DNA of 64,000 nt, from positions 124,001-188,000 of the forward strand of contig JBAZEO010000001.1 in the NCBI GenBank assembly GCA_041653935.1, in the 5' to 3' direction. Positions 1 to 6,664 of the stretch are shown piece by piece. This DNA comes from JAYEHL01 sp041653935. Its GTDB lineage: Bacteria > Chloroflexota > Dehalococcoidia > E44-bin15. Below the pieces are notes generated by a model, which saw only the letters and a list, made by a program, of their open reading frames with translations, had not been told where the DNA came from and did no database searches. Position numbers and translations under genes: made by a program. Every line of letters begins with the position of its first letter. The first letter of the stretch is position 1.

Positions 1-742
1 GAGAAGATGAACTTGAAGCGAGGGCGAAATTATCGTTAGCTATAGCCTGCAGCGTTTCATAGTGTAATACAGGATCCTGGATCGCAGCAGTTCCACCCAT
101 GGCTATGTTGCTGAAGCCTATGGTCGCGGAGCTCAGGGAGAGCGAGGAATAAGCGCCCATTGATTTGCTGTAGATAGTGGTGCTGGCTGTGCCGGCCTGG
201 GCATCTGTGACAGTTACTTTTATATCCCATTCAGCGGCTGAGCCATCTGATTCCTGTGCCAGCTTGCCTACAGTGAAGTACAGGTTCCATTCGCCGGATG
301 TGGCTCCCATATCGCCGGGGGTATCGCAGCTTCCGGTTGTGATGCTCCAGGTGGTTGTTGCACCGCCATTCTCCATGCTCCAGGTCGGTGTATCAACCCA
401 CTTGTATATGGCGTTATGGTCGGCGTCCCAGGCAACTGCCGGCGCTCCGTTGTCACCGGCATCGTCATCGCGGAATATCCATATATCTATCTGGGTGATA
501 TCGTTGATGGTGTTTGCATCTCCGGCAACGATTTGCACGACATATGCAGTTTGCGGTGTCATGGCACCGGTTTCAGTAACTTTATCGGATTGCTGCAATG
601 TAACTGATGTTATAGTCGGGGCGGCGTTGGTGCATGAAAAGGAACCGGTCGCATCGGCAGCGTATGCAACTGCGGGCATGAAACCTATCAATATAGCTAC
701 TATAGCAACTATGTATAAAATTTTATTAATAAATGTTTTCAT
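1..742 (-). CDS. Secreted surface protein, C-terminus cut by window edge
   Basis: Only the first 247 codons are visible; the gene runs off the left edge. The ATG follows AAGGAGG by about 10 bases. Residues 1-28 form a signal peptide (Lys-containing start, hydrophobic stretch, AYA cleavage site), so the product is exported. The rest is a Ser/Thr/Ala/Asp-rich beta-type domain that closely parallels the C-terminal half of the next gene (950-2794), including a 143-bp tract identical in DNA. No enzyme motif is seen. It lacks the glycine-rich module of its neighbour and starts directly with the shared domain. Likely a cell-surface structural or adhesive protein; that role is inferred from export, composition and neighbours. 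Confidence 0.75.
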   Translation of the reverse strand, partial: MKTFINKILYIVAIVAILIGFMPAVAYAADATGSFSCTNAAPTITSVTLQQSDKVTETGAMTPQTAYVVQIVAGDANTINDITQIDIWIFRDDDAGDNGAPAVAWDADHNAIYKWVDTPTWSMENGGATTTWSITTGSCDTPGDMGATSGEWNLYFTVGKLAQESDGSAAEWDIKVTVTDAQAGTASTTIYSKSMGAYSSLSLSSATIGFSNIAMGGTAAIQDPVLHYETLQAIANDNFALASSSSS

Positions 743-949
743 GTTAACTTCGCCTCCTTCCCTCATATTTTTTAACGATCTATGAATATGTATTAATGCA
801 TCCATAGCTTTCTCCCTTTTTATCGTATGCCGATTCTTATTCTATATCTCTAAGCGTATTATAGTACAAAAATGTATAAGTGTCAATAGATATTAAGTAA
901 TTTTATATAATATTGTAACATAAAAAAATCTAATAAAGGATAAATCATC

Positions 950-2794
950 TCAGTTATTTGTAATCGTGAAGGTTATCGTGCCGGAATAGGTAGCAACTAT
1001 CAAGCCCGAGGCTCCCAGAATACAGTCCATGTATATATTTGTATCAGTTGTGCTCTCGTTGGCGCCGGCATTTGTAGAAGTTCTGCTGACACTGCCAAGT
1101 CCTGTGATGGTAACAGAGCCTGTAGTTACGTATTGAGGCGTGGTCGGATGGCCGCTGCCGTCACCGGCATCATCTTGTGTCAGAGAGAAGGCAGCATCAC
1201 CGGGTGAGCCGTCGGTATCAAGTGTTGCGTTGTTACCGCCGCTGGTCCATGGAGAAGATGAACTTGAAGCGAGGGCGAAGGTATCATTGGCTATAGCCTG
1301 CAGCGTGACATAGTGGGATACCGGCGTCTGGATAGCTGCTGTGCCTCCCAGCGCGATAGAGCCAAAGCTGATACTAGAGCTGCTCAGTGAAAGAGAGGAA
1401 TAGGCGCCCATCGATTTGCTGTAGATAGTGCTGCTGGCCGTTTTGGAGACGGAGTCCGTGACAGTGACTTTTATGTCCCATTCTTGGTTTGTTCCATCTG
1501 ATTCCTGTGCCAGCTTGCCTACAGTGAAGTACAGGTTCCATTCGCCGGATGTGGCTCCCATATCGCCGGGGGTATCGCAGCTTCCGGTTGTGATGCTCCA
1601 GGTGGTTGTTGCACCGCCATTCTCCATGCTCCAGGTGCTTCCTGACTTGGCCCATCTGTAGATGGCTTCATGGTCTGCGTCCCAGGCGCTGGCGGGCGCT
1701 CCGTTGTCGCCAGCATCGTCGTCGCGGAATATCCATATATCTATCTGGTTGATATCGTTGATGGTATCGCCATCGCCGGCCACGATCTCCACGTTGTATG
1801 CTGTTTGCGGGGCCATGGCGCTGGTTCCTGTAGCTTTATCGGATTGCTGCAGGGTTACGGATGTTATAGTGGGCGCGTATGTGTACTTAATTATAACAAC
1901 TCCTGAGCCGCCCTTGCCACCAATTCTGCTAGTACCATCACAATAAGCTCCACCACCACCTCCTCCAGTGTTGCTTGTGCCGGCTTGGCCATTATATCCG
2001 ATGCCGCCACTGCTGCTACCGCCAGCTCCTCCTCCTCCCGTCCCACCGGTGCCTCCGCCATTAGCAGAAGCGCCTGCACCGCCTCCTCCGCCGGCAAACC
2101 AGCCGCTGGCCCCAACACCAGTGCCGAATGTGGCGCTGTAGTTTCCGCCACTTCCTCCATCGCCGCCAAAGCCGTTTCCATCCACTTTGCCGTTCTCTCC
2201 AACTGAAGTATTACCGCCGCCGCCGCCACCACCATTTAGGCTCCCATAACCTGTACCGCCAGCCCACCCCTGTCCCGCCGTTCCGGCGGCGCCACTGGAA
2301 CCTGTTAAAAGCCATGCGCCGCCTCCGCCTCCGGAGCCGCCGCTACTGGCTGCACAAGCAGAACCACCACAGGAGCCGCCTCCGCCTCCGGTTGCTGTCA
2401 GAATGCCGAATACACTGTTACTGCCGCTCGTACCTGTTTTCTTACCGGAACCACCGGCACCACCATCACCGACGGTGACCGTGATCCCTGCGCCGGGCGT
2501 TACCGTATAACTGGCATTGTAGATCAGTCCTCCGGCGCCGCCCCCACCGCCGCAATAAGCAGCGGTCGCCGCTCCTCCGCCCCCGCCCCCTCCTGCCACT
2601 ACCAATACCTGAACTGAGGTGACGCCTGTCGGTACCGTCCATGTGGTAGTGCCTACTGCGGTAAATGTCTCCTGTGCGGCTTGAACGGGCTGCGGTGAGA
2701 TAGTTTGAGGCAACAAGGCGGCTAAGAAAGAGGCGATTACTACAAAAGCCAGTAAAACCGATATGGCCGAATTTCTCTTAGCTGCCATTTTCAT
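950..2794 (-). CDS. Secreted glycine-rich surface protein
   Basis: The product has about 614 residues. I chose the ATG at 2794, eight bases after AAGG, over an upstream TTG at 2815. Residues 1-40 are a signal peptide. Residues 45-300 are a glycine-rich module that begins with the WTVP-G-V-SV-LVVAGGGG motif found in bacterial glycine-rich surface and tail-fibre-like proteins. Residues 305-614 are the beta-type domain shared with the genes at 1-742, 5264-6271 and 6665-9460, ending in a conserved YSGTITF-like strand. No anchor or transmembrane helix is visible at the C-terminus. Likely exposed on or released from the cell surface; function unknown. Confidence 0.8.
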   Translation of the reverse strand: MKMAAKRNSAISVLLAFVVIASFLAALLPQTISPQPVQAAQETFTAVGTTTWTVPTGVTSVQVLVVAGGGGGGGAATAAYCGGGGGAGGLIYNASYTVTPGAGITVTVGDGGAGGSGKKTGTSGSNSVFGILTATGGGGGSCGGSACAASSGGSGGGGGAWLLTGSSGAAGTAGQGWAGGTGYGSLNGGGGGGGNTSVGENGKVDGNGFGGDGGSGGNYSATFGTGVGASGWFAGGGGGAGASANGGGTGGTGGGGAGGSSSGGIGYNGQAGTSNTGGGGGGAYCDGTSRIGGKGGSGVVIIKYTYAPTITSVTLQQSDKATGTSAMAPQTAYNVEIVAGDGDTINDINQIDIWIFRDDDAGDNGAPASAWDADHEAIYRWAKSGSTWSMENGGATTTWSITTGSCDTPGDMGATSGEWNLYFTVGKLAQESDGTNQEWDIKVTVTDSVSKTASSTIYSKSMGAYSSLSLSSSSISFGSIALGGTAAIQTPVSHYVTLQAIANDTFALASSSSSPWTSGGNNATLDTDGSPGDAAFSLTQDDAGDGSGHPTTPQYVTTGSVTITGLGSVSRTSTNAGANESTTDTNIYMDCILGASGLIVATYSGTITFTITNN

Positions 2795-2827
2795 TTTTAT
2801 GAACCTTAAATTCAATAAATTATACAG

Positions 2828-2852
2828 ATATCTTTCAAAATGTGAAAGATAT
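2828..2852. promoter_or_regulatory. Inverted repeat upstream of the glycine-rich gene
   Basis: A perfect 10-bp inverted repeat (ATATCTTTCA / TGAAAGATAT, 5-bp spacer) lies about 35 bases upstream of the ATG at 2794, in AT-rich DNA between two surface genes. It could be an operator or an RNA hairpin; no T-run follows, so a terminator is unlikely. Confidence 0.4.
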
Positions 2853-2949
2853 TACTCGAAAGTAGTCTTAATAAATTATTAAGTTTTATTAAGTAATTTT
2901 AGCACAAAACTGAACTTAAGTCAATATGCGGTGATACGGAGGGAGCTCT

Positions 2950-3846
2950 TTATGGCTGTGGTTCTGCGGTTGTGCTGTTCCTGCGCCTTCGCCTGATAAG
3001 AGCGAAGATGAAGAATGCCAGCAATGCGGCAGGCAGTATGAGGATCAATAATAACCAGTTGTTGTGTGACTCAGATATATCTGGTATCGGCGAGCCCGGT
3101 GAGTTAGCAGTGTCTCTTGGTACTGCGGTCAGGGCGAAAGTTCTGAGATAGTCGATGGAGAATACTACGGTATTGTCATCGATGTTGGATATGAAGGGGA
3201 TTTCATCCCACTCATACATTTCATTATCGAGCGAGTACATTTTGAACGTCAGTTCATCTGGTGCCTTGGGAAGCTCCGAAGGGTCGTAGAAAATAATGAT
3301 ATTTATCGGCTGTGAGAAGGTGGCGCCATACGGCCAGAACTCATAGGTGCCCAGCAAGTAATCATCATCCGGTATTGTAGAGTCCGGGGCTTTCATGAGT
3401 GGATCGGTCAGAATAAGAGATATCTCTGTCAGCGGTTCGCCATCGGCATCGAGCGCGTATGTACCGCCGGGGATCTCCAGCGCTATCCTGCCATCTTCTG
3501 ATAAGGCATAAACGTCTTCCAGTATCTTGCCGGCGCTGTTGCGCAGCCACTGTGTTTCATGCCCGAAAATATCTATGGTCAATATCATTGATATGGAGGG
3601 CTGGCTGCCTGCACTACTGCCGCCTTCGCCGTCAGGGGAGGTTGTTGGCCTAGGTGTGAACGTAGGGGCAGGCGTGGGAGTAGCAGTAGGGGTAGGAGTA
3701 GGTGTTGGCGTAGGCGTCGCCTCAGGTATAGTGAAACTGGCAGGCGCGGCCTGCGTCTCGTTTTGAGAGGCAACGATAGGCAGCGTTGAGATCACTGCCA
3801 TCAGGCAGAGAGCGGCCGTCAGTATTATGCAAGCCCTTCTCAACAT
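2950..3846 (-). CDS. Membrane-anchored surface protein with Thr-Pro linker
   Basis: A 298-residue protein with a signal peptide (1-33), a proline-threonine repeat linker (about 43-70), a globular domain (85-245), a transmembrane helix near residues 263-283 and a basic tail (RRRRR) that should stay in the cytoplasm. This is the layout of an exported, C-terminally anchored surface protein. It starts 4 bases after the stop of the 3851-5077 gene, so the two are very probably co-transcribed and may work together. I recognise no catalytic motif or named family. Confidence 0.75.
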   Translation of the reverse strand: MLRRACIILTAALCLMAVISTLPIVASQNETQAAPASFTIPEATPTPTPTPTPTATPTPAPTFTPRPTTSPDGEGGSSAGSQPSISMILTIDIFGHETQWLRNSAGKILEDVYALSEDGRIALEIPGGTYALDADGEPLTEISLILTDPLMKAPDSTIPDDDYLLGTYEFWPYGATFSQPINIIIFYDPSELPKAPDELTFKMYSLDNEMYEWDEIPFISNIDDNTVVFSIDYLRTFALTAVPRDTANSPGSPIPDISESHNNWLLLILILPAALLAFFIFALIRRRRRNSTTAEPQP

Positions 3847-3850
3847 AGCC

Positions 3851-5077
3851 TTACTGTTTCGGTTTACTTTCCTCTTTAGTCTTATTCTTGTTCTTCGGTT
3901 GAGCGCGCTTCGCCTTTCGCTTTCTGTATATCAAGTACAATGCGATTGCCAGAAGTATGATTACCGCGCAGACTATGCCGATGATCAGCGGCAGATTTGA
4001 GCCGCCATCTTTGGCATCACCCGTTACATTTACCTGCATGTTAGTTGAGTAGGTATATACGTCGTCACCCATTTTCAGAAACAGTTTGAAACCATAGGCC
4101 CCGGAAACCCAGCCATCAAGCGGGATATATGCGTAAAGACCCTCGGCGCCGTCCAGTGTCAACGTATTTGGTGGGTCAATTACCCTCTGTTCCAGAAATT
4201 CACCGTTTAGCGTAACCTCAAGCACTATTGATACGTCATCAACCTCTTCATAGACGTTCATCACTGTGTATTGTATCTCTGCGTAGCCTAACGCTCCGGA
4301 ATCTGTATTGAAATATTCCAGCACATAGAATTGCTGGAAATAAATGGTTCCTACTGTAAGGGTGATTGTTTTCGTTTCTCCCGCTGCGATGTTGAAGCTT
4401 TCATCATCCAGCAGCTGACCGCCGACGTAACCCTCAACAATATAGCTTCCAGGCGACACTGTGGCTTCTAGGGTGCCTGTTTCACTGAATGCGAATTCGA
4501 ATTTCTGGCTGCTGTTTTGAGTGATGATATTTTTAAACAATCTTATAGTCGCGGGCACTGGGACTTCGTCCGGGCTGACAGCCTGTACGGACACAACTCC
4601 GGATTCACCGGTAACCTTCAGGTCAGCCGTTTGCCTGACGGAGCCCAGGAGCTGTATCCCCTCAGCACCCGATTTATATGCCTCGGCGGTGATGCTAATC
4701 TCGTATTCCCCCGGTGCGGCGTCCATAGTAACATCAATAGAAGAGACACTGATGGATTTATGGCTGCCGGCAGCCACCTCAAAATTTGTCTCGGATAAGA
4801 TGATGGTAACGCCAGGAGGGCACTGGCTGCTCATGTTAAATCCGATGCTTTCATTACCATTATTGAACACGACTATAGTTACATTAGAGGCGTTCACGGA
4901 AGAGCCCTGAGGTATTTCGAATGATTGGCTGGAGAAGGTGCCCGTCAGTGCGATCCCGCCTCCCTCTGCGTTTACAGGATAATTAGATACAGGCGCTATC
5001 GCAAGAAAGGCGAGAGTGCAGATGGTAAACCATACACTAAAGATTTTTCCCAGCTTAGATACTTTCACTATAATCAT
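3851..5077 (-). CDS. Exported protein with C-terminal membrane anchor
   Basis: A 408-residue protein: signal peptide (1-38), repeated beta-sandwich-like segments that resemble bacterial and archaeal surface Ig-like domains (about 45-350), one transmembrane helix (about 363-385) and a Lys-rich cytoplasmic tail. The upstream GGAGGT nearly touches the ATG at 5077, so a GTG three codons in (5068) is a real alternative start. It is followed 4 bases later by another anchored protein and preceded by the riboswitch-controlled gene at 5264-6271. It may form part of a cell-envelope layer; this is inference from architecture only. Confidence 0.75.
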   Translation of the reverse strand: MIIVKVSKLGKIFSVWFTICTLAFLAIAPVSNYPVNAEGGGIALTGTFSSQSFEIPQGSSVNASNVTIVVFNNGNESIGFNMSSQCPPGVTIILSETNFEVAAGSHKSISVSSIDVTMDAAPGEYEISITAEAYKSGAEGIQLLGSVRQTADLKVTGESGVVSVQAVSPDEVPVPATIRLFKNIITQNSSQKFEFAFSETGTLEATVSPGSYIVEGYVGGQLLDDESFNIAAGETKTITLTVGTIYFQQFYVLEYFNTDSGALGYAEIQYTVMNVYEEVDDVSIVLEVTLNGEFLEQRVIDPPNTLTLDGAEGLYAYIPLDGWVSGAYGFKLFLKMGDDVYTYSTNMQVNVTGDAKDGGSNLPLIIGIVCAVIILLAIALYLIYRKRKAKRAQPKNKNKTKEESKPKQ

Positions 5078-5210
5078 ACCTCCGAGATATATCCCATTTT
5101 GGAACTATACCTCAGGAGAATAAAGTTATCAATAGAGTTAAAAACGGGGAGATTATTTATGATACCTATTACTCTGTTACCCATGCTATACAAACGCATA
5201 TTTTTGAGCA

Positions 5211-5242
5211 ACAGAGGGGCGAGGTAGAACTCGCCCCTCTGT
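5211..5242 (-). other. Stable 13-bp hairpin between surface genes
   Basis: A perfect 13-bp stem (ACAGAGGGGCGAG / CTCGCCCCTCTGT, 6-base loop) starts 22 bases after the stop codon of the 5264-6271 gene. On the minus strand no clean T-run follows, so it is more likely a transcript-stabilising or attenuating hairpin than a full terminator. It would let the upstream gene be expressed more strongly than the two anchored proteins downstream. Confidence 0.6.
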
Positions 5243-5263
5243 ATAAAACTCTTAGATGACTCC

Positions 5264-6271
5264 TTATGAACCCTGCGCGATCTGATAGAAGATGGTGCCG
5301 GCGTAGGTGTCGGAATCAAACGTCGCGCTCAGCTTGAGCCAGATGCTGTTGATGTCTATAGTATCACCTATTTCTTCGGTGATGGTACCGGTGTCGTCGA
5401 TTGCTGTGTAGTTGTCGGGTGCGGTATTGACTACTACAGCGCCGTCCAGGGTGCCATCATCGTCGGCCCGCAGAGCGAACTCGTTTGCGCTGTCTACAGC
5501 CTCGGTTGGATCCAGTGTTGCGCTGTAGGTTGCACCGGTCCAAGTGCCTGAAGCAGCGATCTGCTCGTCATACGCGCCGTTGCATACATAGTTTACGGAA
5601 ATGTCGGCTACCTCGCTGGGAGCGCCTTCTGCGTAGACCATGCCGGGAGTAACCGTGCCCCAGTAAACACCGTCGAGGACCGTGACGGCTCCGTACCAGG
5701 CCATCTCAATATCTTCCGTATAAGAAGTGCCGGTGGCAGTTCCATCGAAAACCTCTACGTAGATATTCCACTCTGAGATATCTGATCCATCGGATGTCCA
5801 TTCAGCGACTGTGCCTGGTATGTAAGAGAATACGAAAGAGCCGGATGTTGAGCCTAGGTCAGGCGTGCTGCAATTAGCCGCGTCTATAGCCCATGTGGTG
5901 CCTTCCTGTGTGATGGTCCATCCGCCATCGGGAGTCCATTCCAAGATGGCATAATGCTGCGCATCTACTGCTCCGGGATAGCTGCCCCCAACATAGGTAC
6001 CATCATCATCGAAGTAGATATGGATGGTTATGCTCTCTATATCGGCAAGGGTGTTCGGGTCGGTAACCGGGATCGTGATGGTGTTAGGTATTTCAGGTGT
6101 AATGACCGAGTCCCCAGGTACCGGGGCGGATACAGTAGGCGTCACGTTGCCGCAGCTGAAGGAGCCTGGAGTCGAACCTGACGAAGCAGCGAACGCTACC
6201 CCTGGAGTCAGAGCCAGAGCTAGCGATACTATTGCAATGATTGAAAATACTACTCTTAGCTTCAAATTCAT
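5264..6271 (-). CDS. Secreted surface protein under c-di-GMP riboswitch
   Basis: A 335-residue product. The ATG at 6271 is set by an ideal AAAGGAGGTGAA site just upstream; longer starts ignore it. Residues 1-28 are a signal peptide ending in AFA. The mature part is an acidic Thr/Asp/Ala-rich beta-type domain that matches the C-terminal domain of 6665-9460 and, more distantly, those of 1-742 and 950-2794 (conserved strands around MAWYG, V-WG and YAGTIFYQI). It has no anchor, so it may be a secreted or polymerising structural protein. Its leader carries a c-di-GMP-I riboswitch with a terminator, so transcription should respond to cyclic di-GMP. Very strong ribosome binding suggests high expression. 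Confidence 0.8.
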   Translation of the reverse strand: MNLKLRVVFSIIAIVSLALALTPGVAFAASSGSTPGSFSCGNVTPTVSAPVPGDSVITPEIPNTITIPVTDPNTLADIESITIHIYFDDDGTYVGGSYPGAVDAQHYAILEWTPDGGWTITQEGTTWAIDAANCSTPDLGSTSGSFVFSYIPGTVAEWTSDGSDISEWNIYVEVFDGTATGTSYTEDIEMAWYGAVTVLDGVYWGTVTPGMVYAEGAPSEVADISVNYVCNGAYDEQIAASGTWTGATYSATLDPTEAVDSANEFALRADDDGTLDGAVVVNTAPDNYTAIDDTGTITEEIGDTIDINSIWLKLSATFDSDTYAGTIFYQIAQGS

Positions 6272-6380
6272 TTCACCTCCTTTCGTTGTTAATTTGTTTA
6301 AGTTCCTTTTTAATGTTGCTCTCATCATGAGCACTCCTTTCGCCAGTATTTTTATATTATTACTTCCTTAAACTGCTTAT

Positions 6381-6419
6381 AAAAAAAGTTGCCGAAGATC
6401 AATTTGATGTTCGGCAACC
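6381..6419 (-). terminator. Riboswitch expression-platform terminator
   Basis: On the minus strand a 9-bp stem (GTTGCCGAA / TTCGGCAAC) is followed directly by seven Ts. Its 5' arm is the 3' edge of the c-di-GMP aptamer (the conserved GGGTTGCCG element). Ligand binding to the aptamer and formation of this terminator therefore compete, which predicts an ON switch when cyclic di-GMP is bound. Confidence 0.85.
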
Positions 6420-6490
6420 CAGCCATCTCCATTACTAGAGACCTGTGGCTTTGCGTCCCGCGGTCGCCCGCGGTTTACCTTTATCGATGC
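6405..6490 (-). ncRNA. Cyclic di-GMP-I (GEMM) riboswitch aptamer
   Basis: Reading the minus strand, the conserved parts occur in the right order: GGTAAACC, then a hairpin CCGCGG-GCGA-CCGCGG capped by a GNRA tetraloop, then GGGACGCAAAGCC, then a second hairpin, then GGCTGGGTTGCCG. The GGGACGCAAAGCC strand and the GNRA loop are diagnostic of the c-di-GMP-I class (family knowledge). It sits about 110 bases upstream of the surface gene at 5264-6271 and runs into an intrinsic terminator. The rest of the 393-base gap (6272-6664) is AT-rich leader with no gene seen. Confidence 0.9.
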
Positions 6491-6664
6491 TATCCTAGCT
6501 TGCTTTGAGTCCTCTTTACACCTTCCCGTGAATATTATCGATATTCTGCCTTATATGTAATTAATTTACTCTAAAATTTAGCTAGAAGTCAACTATTTTG
6601 GACGCGCACCTTAAATAATGACCCTTTTAGCCAATGTAATCTAAAATTGTACTAATCAGTCCAA

